A DNA stretch of 64,000 nucleotides from Paenibacillus sedimenti (lineage in GTDB: Bacteria > Bacillota > Bacilli > Paenibacillales > NBRC-103111). Both the position numbers and the translations under genes were made by a program. Below the pieces are notes generated by a model. It was not told where the DNA came from, made no database searches, and saw nothing but the letters and a program-made list of their open reading frames with translations. This document shows positions 37,027 to 46,046 of the stretch, in pieces; position 1 is the stretch's first letter, and every line of letters starts with the position of its first letter. The DNA is taken from the NCBI RefSeq assembly GCF_014534655.1, contig NZ_JACVVD010000008.1:186001-250000 (forward strand), in the 5' to 3' direction.

Positions 37027-40000
37027 ATGAGCAAATTATTTCGTATTCTGCTTTGCTTGCTTTTGGTTGTCACATTTGTTCCTGCTATTGGGCCTGGAAG
37101 TGCGCAGGCAGAAGCATTCCGTTTTAGTGAGAATTTTGAGCAACCTTTGACCACGACTCCAACAACAAGTGGAAGCTTAACTTCCAAATATATCGTACCG
37201 GCTAACAGCACAGGTACACCTAACTTTGCGCAAATCATCAACATGCAGGGACCTGCATGGACGAACAACACCGACAACAAAGTACTTATGCTTCACGACG
37301 AAACCGGCAACCATGCAACGGCTCAGGCTGTGTTCACCAAGCAGGAGGGCAGAACGATTGTAGCAGAGTTTGATTACAAGTTCGATGCTGCTGCGATTTC
37401 TTCAAATCACAGAGCAATTCGATTGTTGGGCGGCAGCACTCAGATTGTTTTCATTGAGACATTCTCTAATGCGATTGCATATCGTTACAAAGATCCGGTC
37501 AGCGGCGCGGATAAACAATATAAATCGATCGTACCGTCCGGCAGCTTTCAAGCGGGTACCTGGTATCATATGAAAATTCAGGTGAATCTGAATAATCCGA
37601 CCACTGGCGTCATGGTTACAGTAACCGATGAGAATAACCATACGTACCGTCTCAATGACGGCCAAGGATTTCAGTTTTTTGATTCCACTACAGCGCAAGC
37701 AAGCAGGTATTTGGACAAGCTGGATCATCAAACGTCAGACGGTAACAAAGCCAACATTTATTACGACAACGTAACCGTATACGAGCCATTGCTGCCTCCG
37801 GCAGCGCCCGTAATCACGAGCACGGTAGCTGGTAACACACAAGCTGCTCTAACCTGGGGGGTTACGGATGGAGCAACCAACTACCTCGTTAAGCGGAAAG
37901 AAGGGGCAACTGGGAATTATGAACAGATCGCTGCACTTACCGGGCTCTATTATGAAGATACCCGATTGCACAATGGGGTGAGCTACTCCTATATCATAAG
38001 CGCAGTTAATGATAATGGATCAACGGACTCGGAAGCCGTTCAGCTTACACCTACGGATTCGATACCGCTACCGGAACAAGTGACGGGTTTGCAAGCAATG
38101 CCTCTAGATAGTGCAGTGAAGCTTTCCTGGAATGCTGTTCCAACGACAAATGGTATGATGATCAAATATTTGGTGATGAGAAGCAATGCTCCAGATGGTA
38201 CATACATACAATTAAGTCCTGACGCGGCCATTACAGAAACCAGGTATACGGACACTGTGCTAAATAACGACCAAACCTATTATTACAAAATCATTGCCTC
38301 AAGTGTTGCGGGAAAAGGCTCGGCATCAGAGGTGTTGGCCGGCACTCCGCGCGCGCCTTTATCCAATCCGACAGGATTGACGGCTGAAGCAGGGGATAAT
38401 AAGGTTGCGCTTACATGGAATGGAGTCGGCGCAGCAGCTTCTTACAACGTGAAAAGAAGTACTAACAATGGCGGTCCGTATACCGAAATTCAAAGAGATA
38501 TTACGGGAACGAGCTTCGTAGATGCTTCAATAAATAATGGAACCGCTTACTATTATGTCGTGACGGCGGTTAACGCCAAAACGGAAAGCATGATCTCGAA
38601 CCAGGTAAAAAGTACACCGTATTCACCGATCCCTGGAGCCCCAACAGCCCCCAAAAACTTAACTGCAATTGCAAATGAAGGGACAGTGATGCTTTCTTGG
38701 AACGCAACTCAAGGGGCAACAGCCTACTCAGTGAGACGGAGCATGCACGGAGTTGGATCTTTTGTTGAAATTGGATCTGTTGCAGCCGATCACTATTCTT
38801 ACGAAGATAATAGCGTAGTGAACGGAACCGAGTACGATTATGTAGTAGCAGCTGTTAATGCTGCTGGCATAAGCGGCTATTCCAATGAAGTGTACGTAGC
38901 CCCGGCGGAAATCGTGACCGTTGATCCCAACCAATCGGCCGATGTTGACGCTAAGAGGTTTCCAACGATCAGCGAGGCGGTTGCGAGAGCTTCACAATTA
39001 TCAGGCGGTCGCAAAGTCGTCTACATTAAAGCAGGAACGTACAATGAAAAAGTAATTGTGACGGCTCCGAATATCAGCTTTATTGGAGAAGGTCGTGAAG
39101 TGACCAAAATTGTCTACGGAGATTACGGTGGCACGAATGGACAGTCGGGTAACGTCGGCAGTACGTTCAAGAGCCAAACGTTAGATGTACAGGGTGATAA
39201 TTTCAGCGCATATAACCTAACCGTTGAAAATAATGCGGGACCTCGCGATACTTACGGTACAGCGGTAGCGGTATCCGTAAAAGCGGATAAAGCGATCTTT
39301 GACAACGTACAAATTTTGGGGTATCAAGATACGCTATATAACGGTGGTGGTACAACGAATCCAACGACCAATCCGGGCAGGCAGTACTTCCGCAATAGCG
39401 TTATCCGAGGTGATGTTGATTTTATTTTTGGCGAAGCGCCAGCTGTCGTTATTGAAAATAGTGATATTATAAGCGCCAGACACCCTGGAGCCACGAGCAA
39501 GGATGGCGGGTATGTCACAGCAGCCGCACAGAATAAAATTTCCGATGTCGGTTATGTATTTTTGAACAACAGGCTCATTAAAGATGCTTCTGCCAAAGGA
39601 GATCACTACTTAGGCCGTCCTTGGAAAAATAACCCAAAGGTTCATTTCATCAATACTTGGATGGATTCTCACATTAAAGCCTCAGGCTGGTCAAGCAGTT
39701 GGGCCGGCACTTCCGGTCCATTATCGCCAAGTGCTTTCAGAGAATTCAACAGCGTTGGAGGCGGAGCAAATGCTGCACTTCGGGATTCGAAAATTTCGGA
39801 GCAAATGACGGCAGCAGAAGCGAGCGCTTTAACAATCCCGCGTATTTTTGGAGACTGGGATCCGACGCAGCCGATCATTTTACCAAAGCTCATTATGCAG
39901 CCATTACTTGATCAAAAAGAAGCTATTGTTGATAAAAATGTGGAAAGAGCCGAAAATTTGCAAATCAACCTCCTTTCGCCAGGAATCGAATTACAGTCCA

Positions 40001-43000
40001 TAGCCAACGGCTCCTATACGCTGATTCGAGGTCAGGATTATGATTTTAACGGAAGCGGGTACGTTATTTATCGCCATTATTTGAATTCATTAGAATTAGA
40101 TAAGCATTATTTGACTTTTCAATATACATCGGGAGCGCAAGTTTCATTTATTCTTAAAGTCATCAACTCAGTTCAGGTGAAAACGCTTGTCGCAAATCAA
40201 GACGGCTGGGCTTCTTATAAAAAGGAGCTAACGGGAGGCGCAGGGGCTAACGGGGATCACATTGACATCGTAACTAACCGCAATGAACTGATTCAAGCAT
40301 TAGGCGGCAATAACGCGACGAATAAAACGAACGCGAGCCCGAAAGTAGTTTTTATCAAAGGTAAAGTAGATATGAACGTCGATGATCAGAATCAACCGCT
40401 TGGTTATGAGGATTATAGACAAGGTGTAGATACTAAAGGAACTCCGTACAATTATACCGTTGAAGCTTATGTTGCTAATCCAGCGGCATTGGAACATGCA
40501 AGAAGTTCGGCACAAGCCAAGCAAGCGGAACGGGTAAAAATCTATGTAGGCTCCAACACCACTCTGATTGGCATCGGTTCCGACGCGAAGATTGTGGGAG
40601 GTAATCTTGTACTGGACAGCGTGAGTAATATCGCGATTACCAATCTGGAGTTCCAAGATGCTTATGATTATTTTCCGTTGTGGGATCCGGCCGATGGAGC
40701 TTCGGGGAATTGGAACTCCCAATATGATAACATCACGATAACCGCTTCCTCGCGGATTTGGATTGACCATAATTCGTTTAACGATAACAGCGGGCGTTCG
40801 GATGGTCATGAAGCAACGTATTTCGGCAAGCACTTCCAGCACCATGACGGCTTTGTTGATATTACGAATCAATCGGATTTGGTCACTTTATCCAACAACC
40901 ATTTCTCGAATCACGATAAAACGATGCTGATAGGCAGCAGTGACTCGGGACCGGACGCTGGCCGCTTGCGTGTGACCATTCATCATAACTATTTCGAAAA
41001 TATTGCTCAGCGAGCTCCACGGGTTCGATTTGGACAAGTTCATATGTATAACAACTACTATAACTCGTCAAACAGTCCTGACAATATATACTCGATTGGC
41101 GTAGGCGCTTCATCTCAAGTGTACTCGGAAGGAAATTATTTTGAAAATGTCAGAGTGCCTGTCGCGTATTATGATAGCGCTTCGGCAGGATCTATCATTG
41201 ATGTAGGCAGTACTTTTGTCCATAGCGGTTTGCCAACATGGAAGCCAAATGGTACATGGAATCCGAAGGATACATATCCGTATACAGCCATACCTTCGGT
41301 CAATGTGAAGGAAGTAGTGCTTAGTCACGCAGGAGCAAAAGGTAGAACGTTGACAGTTCCTGCTCCCGTTGCCGAGACAGGCCTAAGAGCAGAGGCAGGA
41401 GATAGCCGGGTCAACTTAACCTGGTCAACAGTTACCAATGCCACTTATTACTCGCTCAAGAGGAGTACAACGAGTGGCGGAACATATGAGGTGATCAATC
41501 CGATGATTAACGTGTCCGACCCATCGGTTACAGATGCCACATATACAGATGAGCAGGTCATAAATGGAACTACGTACTATTATTTGGTGACAGCCGTAGG
41601 AACTACCGGTGAATTCGTCAGTTGGAATGAAGCGAACGCAACACCTTCAGCAGAGATCCAAGTACCGCCGGCTACTGCCCGATTAAGCGCGTCAGCGGGT
41701 GACGGCTTGGTGAGCTTGCAATGGGATAGTGTTACAGGAGCGACATATTACAAGGTGAAGCGAGGAACATCCAGCGGAGGTCCGTATTCAAGCATTGCTG
41801 ATACCGTTACTGCAGCAACTTATACAGATCGAAACGTTCAAAACGGTACCACCTATTACTATATCGTTACCGCTGTGAACTCAGCCGGTGAAGGGGCAAA
41901 GTCACTAGAGGTCAACGCTCAACCTTACCGATCAAGTCAAATCAATGAGGTAGGTAATCAAACAACAGGGCCAATTCATTTAAAAGTGACGAAGAATGAG
42001 GATGGGAATCCCAAAATCGCAGCTGCTTCGGTGAAAGCGCTGCGAGCAGATGGAACTATGGTTGAGAAGGCGGTTATTGAAGGAACGGATATCAAGACCG
42101 CTTTAGAGCTAATGACCAAAACGACGAGCAATGCATCTGCGCCTAAGATTATCGTTGAATTAGACGTTGACGGCGCTGCGACTGAGTTTGAATTTCCAGC
42201 TTCTGATCTAATTGAAGCAGCTAAAACTGTTCCTTCTGCGGAACTATCTATGAATGCTGCTGGTATCACGTATAACTTTCCTCTAAAGCTGCTCGATGCT
42301 TTGAATTTGGCGAATCAGCTGGGTGCCGACGCCAAAGACGTGAAACTTAGTTTTACGATCGAGAAGTTGGCGGGAGATAAAGCAGCTCAAATCGAAGCAG
42401 ACGCAAGGAAAAACGGGGTGAGTCTACTCAGTAACGCTGTGGATTTTCAACTGACAGCTTCAGCAAATGGTAAGTCGGTTTCCATCCATGACTTCTCCGG
42501 TATCTATGTGAGCAGATCTATAAATGTAAATCGTATTATAAGCCCAGTCAAGAGCACCGTCGTTCTTTACGATCCGACAAGCGGTTCGATGACGTTCGTA
42601 CCGGCGACCTTTAAACCGGTTGGCGGTGCTACGGAAGTAACGATGAAAAGACCGGGCAATAGCATTTACATTATTGTAAATTCCGCGAAATCATTTAAGG
42701 ATTTGGACGGTCATTGGGCAAAGCCGGATGTTGAACTATTGGCATCCAAGCTAGTTGTGAACGGAATGACGGATACTGCATTTGTCCCATTGAACCCGAT
42801 TACGCGCGCAGAATTTGCAGCGTTGTTGGTTCGTGCGCTGGGCTTGCCGAAGGAGATGAACGCTGCTTACTCCGATGTAAATGAAAACGACTGGTACGCG
42901 GGAGCAGTTGCCGCGGCAGCAGAAGCGGGTATCATTAACGGCTTCGAAGACGGCACCTTTAAGCCGAATGCATACATAACGCGTGAACAAGCCGCGGTTA

Positions 43001-43242
43001 TGATCGCCCGCGCTCTTGAGAAGGCAGGCAAGAAACCTGCGTCTGGCGGCAAGGGAGTAACGGTGTTTACGGACAATCAAGAGATTAGCAGTTATGCGAA
43101 GGATGCTGTATCAGCAGTAGTCAATGCTGGTATTATCAATGGTATGACAGACCATACATTCGTGCCAGACGCGAATGCTAGCCGAGCGGAAGCGGCCGTA
43201 CTGCTGAAACGTTTGCTGCAGGTTGCTGAATTTATAGATTAA
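37027..43242 (+). CDS. Giant SLH-anchored pectin methylesterase / pectate lyase
   Basis: Cell-surface pectin-degrading protein (2071 aa). After a signal peptide (about 1-28, cleaved near AQA) come a jelly-roll-like domain (about 30-250) and four fibronectin-III repeats (about 257-625). A CE8 pectin methylesterase domain (about 631-945) has Gln 767 in YQDTLYN, Asp 798 in DVDFIFGE and Arg 864 in LGRPW. A linker domain precedes a PL1 pectate lyase domain (about 1057-1440) with WIDHNSF, HDKTMLIG and the Arg cluster RAPRVR at 1329-1334. Two more fibronectin-III repeats (about 1448-1635), an unassigned domain (1642-1885) and three SLH motifs (1889-2071) follow. SLH motifs bind pyruvylated wall polymer. 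The start is uncertain: ATG 37027 or TTG 37024 fit the ribosome site AGGAGG; the frame is open back to 36955. Confidence 0.92.
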   Translation: MSKLFRILLCLLLVVTFVPAIGPGSAQAEAFRFSENFEQPLTTTPTTSGSLTSKYIVPANSTGTPNFAQIINMQGPAWTNNTDNKVLMLHDETGNHATAQAVFTKQEGRTIVAEFDYKFDAAAISSNHRAIRLLGGSTQIVFIETFSNAIAYRYKDPVSGADKQYKSIVPSGSFQAGTWYHMKIQVNLNNPTTGVMVTVTDENNHTYRLNDGQGFQFFDSTTAQASRYLDKLDHQTSDGNKANIYYDNVTVYEPLLPPAAPVITSTVAGNTQAALTWGVTDGATNYLVKRKEGATGNYEQIAALTGLYYEDTRLHNGVSYSYIISAVNDNGSTDSEAVQLTPTDSIPLPEQVTGLQAMPLDSAVKLSWNAVPTTNGMMIKYLVMRSNAPDGTYIQLSPDAAITETRYTDTVLNNDQTYYYKIIASSVAGKGSASEVLAGTPRAPLSNPTGLTAEAGDNKVALTWNGVGAAASYNVKRSTNNGGPYTEIQRDITGTSFVDASINNGTAYYYVVTAVNAKTESMISNQVKSTPYSPIPGAPTAPKNLTAIANEGTVMLSWNATQGATAYSVRRSMHGVGSFVEIGSVAADHYSYEDNSVVNGTEYDYVVAAVNAAGISGYSNEVYVAPAEIVTVDPNQSADVDAKRFPTISEAVARASQLSGGRKVVYIKAGTYNEKVIVTAPNISFIGEGREVTKIVYGDYGGTNGQSGNVGSTFKSQTLDVQGDNFSAYNLTVENNAGPRDTYGTAVAVSVKADKAIFDNVQILGYQDTLYNGGGTTNPTTNPGRQYFRNSVIRGDVDFIFGEAPAVVIENSDIISARHPGATSKDGGYVTAAAQNKISDVGYVFLNNRLIKDASAKGDHYLGRPWKNNPKVHFINTWMDSHIKASGWSSSWAGTSGPLSPSAFREFNSVGGGANAALRDSKISEQMTAAEASALTIPRIFGDWDPTQPIILPKLIMQPLLDQKEAIVDKNVERAENLQINLLSPGIELQSIANGSYTLIRGQDYDFNGSGYVIYRHYLNSLELDKHYLTFQYTSGAQVSFILKVINSVQVKTLVANQDGWASYKKELTGGAGANGDHIDIVTNRNELIQALGGNNATNKTNASPKVVFIKGKVDMNVDDQNQPLGYEDYRQGVDTKGTPYNYTVEAYVANPAALEHARSSAQAKQAERVKIYVGSNTTLIGIGSDAKIVGGNLVLDSVSNIAITNLEFQDAYDYFPLWDPADGASGNWNSQYDNITITASSRIWIDHNSFNDNSGRSDGHEATYFGKHFQHHDGFVDITNQSDLVTLSNNHFSNHDKTMLIGSSDSGPDAGRLRVTIHHNYFENIAQRAPRVRFGQVHMYNNYYNSSNSPDNIYSIGVGASSQVYSEGNYFENVRVPVAYYDSASAGSIIDVGSTFVHSGLPTWKPNGTWNPKDTYPYTAIPSVNVKEVVLSHAGAKGRTLTVPAPVAETGLRAEAGDSRVNLTWSTVTNATYYSLKRSTTSGGTYEVINPMINVSDPSVTDATYTDEQVINGTTYYYLVTAVGTTGEFVSWNEANATPSAEIQVPPATARLSASAGDGLVSLQWDSVTGATYYKVKRGTSSGGPYSSIADTVTAATYTDRNVQNGTTYYYIVTAVNSAGEGAKSLEVNAQPYRSSQINEVGNQTTGPIHLKVTKNEDGNPKIAAASVKALRADGTMVEKAVIEGTDIKTALELMTKTTSNASAPKIIVELDVDGAATEFEFPASDLIEAAKTVPSAELSMNAAGITYNFPLKLLDALNLANQLGADAKDVKLSFTIEKLAGDKAAQIEADARKNGVSLLSNAVDFQLTASANGKSVSIHDFSGIYVSRSINVNRIISPVKSTVVLYDPTSGSMTFVPATFKPVGGATEVTMKRPGNSIYIIVNSAKSFKDLDGHWAKPDVELLASKLVVNGMTDTAFVPLNPITRAEFAALLVRALGLPKEMNAAYSDVNENDWYAGAVAAAAEAGIINGFEDGTFKPNAYITREQAAVMIARALEKAGKKPASGGKGVTVFTDNQEISSYAKDAVSAVVNAGIINGMTDHTFVPDANASRAEAAVLLKRLLQVAEFID

Positions 43243-43245
43243 AGG

Positions 43246-43273
43246 AAAAGAGGGCGTTTTTGTGCCCTCTTTT
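43246..43273 (+). terminator. Terminator of the pectinase gene
   Basis: AAAAGAGGGC / GCCCTCTTTT stem immediately after the stop codon, with a T run. Confidence 0.92.
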
Positions 43274-43417
43274 GTATGCATGTCGTGTGCATATGTTAAG
43301 CCACTGACATTTGTAGATATGGTGAACTGAGGCCATTTATGGGATCGCTTTCTTGTCCAGCCTTGTGGAATTCGGTATACTAAAGAAAACCATTTCAAAA
43401 CAATGTGGAGGCGTCAA

Positions 43418-43843
43418 ATGTATAACGTTATGATTTTCTTGCATGTAGTGAGTGCTCTACTGCTAGGTGCGTATGTCTTATTCCCTTTTTTCGTTGGACG
43501 TGCAGCGGCATTGTCGGGAGCAGCTCAAGAAAGCTTCGTTGGCTTGCTCTCATCGTTTAATCGGGTCGGTCAATTTGCTTTAATTGTTGCCTTAATTACA
43601 GGTGGAGCTATGATTCACCAAGCAGGTCCTTCCGTACCTTGGATGATTGCAGCGGTTGTGCTGCTGCTGATCATCGGTGCGCTTACGGGAATGATGGGAG
43701 CTAGAATGAAGAAGCTGATTGCGGCGGGTAAAGCAGGTCAAAATACGGAATCCCATGCCGGTAAAATCAAAACATTCAGCTGGATCGTAGCGATTGCGGT
43801 TATCCTGGCGGTTCTGATGATGACCAATCCGACAATCTTATAG
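43418..43843 (+). CDS. Four-helix membrane protein of unknown function
   Basis: A 141-aa protein with four predicted membrane helices (about residues 3-22, 48-66, 73-95 and 120-138) and a basic loop MMGARMKKLIAAGKAG. The pattern resembles DUF2269 or CopD-like small membrane proteins, but I cannot name the family firmly. ATG at 43418 follows GGAGG; the GTG at 43403 lies before it. It is monocistronic, with a shared terminator toward the convergent yfbR-like gene. Confidence 0.7.
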   Translation: MYNVMIFLHVVSALLLGAYVLFPFFVGRAAALSGAAQESFVGLLSSFNRVGQFALIVALITGGAMIHQAGPSVPWMIAAVVLLLIIGALTGMMGARMKKLIAAGKAGQNTESHAGKIKTFSWIVAIAVILAVLMMTNPTIL

Positions 43844-43851
43844 TTCAAATG

Positions 43852-43889
43852 AAAAGAGCATGTTCATCGGCCGATGACATGCTCTTTTA
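43852..43889. terminator. Bidirectional terminator
   Basis: Near-perfect palindrome AAAAGAGCATGT / ACATGCTCTTTT between convergent genes, usable from both strands. Confidence 0.92.
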
Positions 43890-43891
43890 TG

Positions 43892-44473
43892 TTAGTTCAA
43901 CGTAATCTCATCCAGCGTTTTTTCGAAAGAAGCGCTCATATGGGTAAGGAAATAGTCCACTTCCGGCATGTTCATTTTTTGAAGGCTCTCAAGTATCTGT
44001 TGCTTAGCTACGACAAATTCGCGATTACCGGTAGAAAGCTCGGTTAAACATTTGATGTAAGCTTCCAGGAGATCGGCGGCTTTTACCCAACGGTACAGCT
44101 CAGGGTCATGATCCTGGATCAATGAACGATAAACATGGCTGATTTCCGGGGGAATCGTATCTATCAATCTCTCCACGGCAACATCTTCAATTTCGCGGAA
44201 ATTGCGCAGGATTTTCTCGTTGTTATGCTTGACGGGCTGCGGAATGTCCCCGGTCAAAACTTCAGATGCATCGTGGAACAAGGCAATGGAAACGACTCGG
44301 TCCGTAGGTACGTTGCGTCCGTAAACTTCATTGGCGATGGTGCAGAGCATATGGGCGATCGCAGAGACATAGTAGGAGTGCTCCGCCACCGTGTCTCGGC
44401 GCATGTTCCACATCAAACTCCAGCGGTCGATATATTTTAATCGGTATAAATAGGCAAAAAAGTGATGATTCAT
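43892..44473 (-). CDS. yfbR: HD-domain 5'-deoxynucleotidase, YfbR-like
   Basis: Cytoplasmic HD phosphohydrolase (193 aa) similar to E. coli YfbR, which dephosphorylates deoxyribonucleoside 5'-monophosphates. Metal-binding His/Asp residues are visible in RRDTVAEHSYYVSAIAHML (His near 32) and ALFHDASEVLTGDIPQPVKH (HD near 67-68). A conserved Asp lies in KAADLLEAYIKC near 133. AGGAGG lies before the ATG. It is probably cotranscribed with nothing else. The substrate is by family only. Confidence 0.9.
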   Translation of the reverse strand: MNHHFFAYLYRLKYIDRWSLMWNMRRDTVAEHSYYVSAIAHMLCTIANEVYGRNVPTDRVVSIALFHDASEVLTGDIPQPVKHNNEKILRNFREIEDVAVERLIDTIPPEISHVYRSLIQDHDPELYRWVKAADLLEAYIKCLTELSTGNREFVVAKQQILESLQKMNMPEVDYFLTHMSASFEKTLDEITLN

Positions 44474-44578
44474 AATGTCCTCCTAGTAGATGATCATCTT
44501 AATAGTAACGCTTGCGAGGGGAAATATCCATCACTTTTCGACAATGTTTGTCCCGCGAAATGCGGGCAAGAGAGAGCA

Positions 44579-44607
44579 GGCCGTCTGGCATAATCCTCCA
44601 GACGGCC
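44579..44607 (-). terminator. Hairpin after the polysaccharide deacetylase gene
   Basis: Perfect 10-bp stem GGCCGTCTGG / CCAGACGGCC just beyond the deacetylase stop; the T-tract on the minus strand is weak. A second small stem CCCGC/GCGGG lies at 44552-44566. Confidence 0.6.
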
Positions 44608-44611
44608 TTGT

Positions 44612-45760
44612 CTATTTCACGCTCGGCGTCACCCGCTCAGCCACCGTCCCGGTGGCCGGGGTGTAGACGAGCGGCAGCCCGATCAGCGCTTGCAGGTCGT
44701 CAAGCGCGATCGTAACCCGCCCGTGCACGCGCAGCACGGGCTCGCGCAGTATGACGCGCGTCTGCCCGCGCGTCGCTGTCTTCGCATTCACCTGCAGGGT
44801 GAATGCCTGCCCGCGCAGGCGGAGCTGGAGCGCTCCGCCTTCTAGAACGGCGCTGCCGCCCAGCTGCTCGGCGGCAGTCGCCACATCCAAACGCAGCGGG
44901 GCGTTGCCCGGCTGCGCAGTAACCCTCCGCTGGATCGAGCGGTGCAGCAGCTCCGGCGTGATGCCGGGGCTGCCCGCGTTGATCCGCGGGATGAGCAGGC
45001 GATCGGCGCTGCGTGTCGCCATCTCCGGAGAGATCGTGAAGGCGTAGCGAATGCCCGCCTGCCGGACGAGTGCCGTCGCTTCCGGCGACGTGATGCCGAA
45101 CGGATAAGCCATCGTGTCGAGCGGCGCTTCTGTTAACCCCTTGAGCTTGCCGACGCATGCGTTCGTATCTTTGAACACGCGCTGCTTGTAAGCTTCGTCG
45201 GTTTCTTGCTGGCCATTCTGGTCTAATCTTCCAACCAGAGCGGCTTTACCGCTAGGCAGCTTGTGGTGCAGGCTGTCCGTATGGCAGCCAATATCAATGA
45301 AATTCGTCGCATGCGTCATCTCGCTGACTTGTTCCCTGGACATAGATGGAATATAAGAGCCGAGCGGATTGGTCAATTCGTTCGTAATGACGAAATTGAC
45401 AGCGGGAATGCGCAAGCTTTTGAGGATCGGATAAGCCGATGTGTAAAAGCTTTGATAGCCGTCATCGAAGGTGACCAGCACCGCATTGACAGGAACAGTC
45501 GCGCCTTCCATGAACTGCTTGAATTCATTTAATGAAATAAAATGATAACCTTTACTTAGCAAAGACTGCATCTGTTCTTCAAAGAGCACGGGCGTAATCG
45601 TTCCGGAGCTGGTGTCTTTGTCGTGCACGTGATGGTACATGAGGACGGCTACCTGGTCCTGATAGTAAATTTGCCGGGAACGTTCAGCTTGCAGCGGAGT
45701 TAGCAGCAGGCTGATGCCAATCAGGCTTAGCAGCACCGTAATGCCAATTCTTTTGTACAT
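44612..45760 (-). CDS. Polysaccharide deacetylase (CE4), membrane-anchored or secreted
   Basis: NodB-fold deacetylase (382 aa) that probably removes N-acetyl groups from peptidoglycan or another extracellular polymer. It has an N-terminal hydrophobic segment (residues 1-22) as signal or anchor. NodB motif 1 is VTFDDGYQSF (metal Asp), motif 2 is CHTDSLHH (metal His pair), then DTMAYPFG. The last 100 residues form a separate domain resembling the stalk or copper-amine-oxidase-like domain of wall-associated proteins, encoded by markedly GC-rich DNA (about 44620-45140). The ATG at 45760 follows AAGGAG; the frame is open nine codons further. Confidence 0.9.
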   Translation of the reverse strand: MYKRIGITVLLSLIGISLLLTPLQAERSRQIYYQDQVAVLMYHHVHDKDTSSGTITPVLFEEQMQSLLSKGYHFISLNEFKQFMEGATVPVNAVLVTFDDGYQSFYTSAYPILKSLRIPAVNFVITNELTNPLGSYIPSMSREQVSEMTHATNFIDIGCHTDSLHHKLPSGKAALVGRLDQNGQQETDEAYKQRVFKDTNACVGKLKGLTEAPLDTMAYPFGITSPEATALVRQAGIRYAFTISPEMATRSADRLLIPRINAGSPGITPELLHRSIQRRVTAQPGNAPLRLDVATAAEQLGGSAVLEGGALQLRLRGQAFTLQVNAKTATRGQTRVILREPVLRVHGRVTIALDDLQALIGLPLVYTPATGTVAERVTPSVK

Positions 45761-45812
45761 GTCAGTGAATCTCCTTGTTTTCCTCACAACAACATCGAAC
45801 TCTTTGTATGAG

Positions 45813-45824
45813 GTATGATATAAT
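45813..45824 (+). promoter_or_regulatory. Putative extended -10 promoter of fumA
   Basis: TGATATAAT (extended -10, TATAAT at 45819-45824) without a good -35. It would give a leader of roughly 215 bases that contains the whole dispersed repeat before the fumA start. Confidence 0.45.
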
Positions 45825-45832
45825 AGATAGAG

Positions 45833-45995
45833 TTGTTTATAAAGTCCACTTTAATAACGAAGTTATTCTATGTAGTTAAATCGACGTCGAATCTTGAACG
45901 AAATCGGGAAGTCCGGTACTCACGTAGCAAACCGCTACGCTCCGTTCCTCCTTCTCCGAGTTTCGTCCAACCTTCTTGGTTCTGAAAGCGGACTT
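45833..45995 (+). repeat. MITE-like dispersed repeat, copy B
   Basis: About 160-bp element matching copy A in inverted orientation. The ends AAGTCCACTTT (45842-45852) and AAAGCGGACTT (45985-45995) are inverted repeats with 10 of 11 matches. Small internal hairpins are AATAAC-gaa-GTTATT (45853-45867), CGTAGC-aaacc-GCTACG (45923-45939, perfect) and AACC/GGTT near the right end. It lies between the divergent deacetylase and fumA genes, inside the probable fumA leader. Its open frame joins in phase to fumA and would add a false 51-residue N-terminus. Confidence 0.8.
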
Positions 45996-46046
45996 ATCAA
46001 TTATTTTCATAATTTCTTTCAAATGAGAGAGGAGCCAGACTTAGTT

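Noticed and set aside
37795..38910. Tandem similarity in the pectinase as recent DNA duplication
   Set aside because: These are diverged fibronectin-III domains with low DNA identity, not a recent repeat.
45894..46046. Upstream start of the fumA frame
   Set aside because: The sequence is the dispersed repeat, there is no ribosome site, and family N-termini begin near MQHFYQSVYD.
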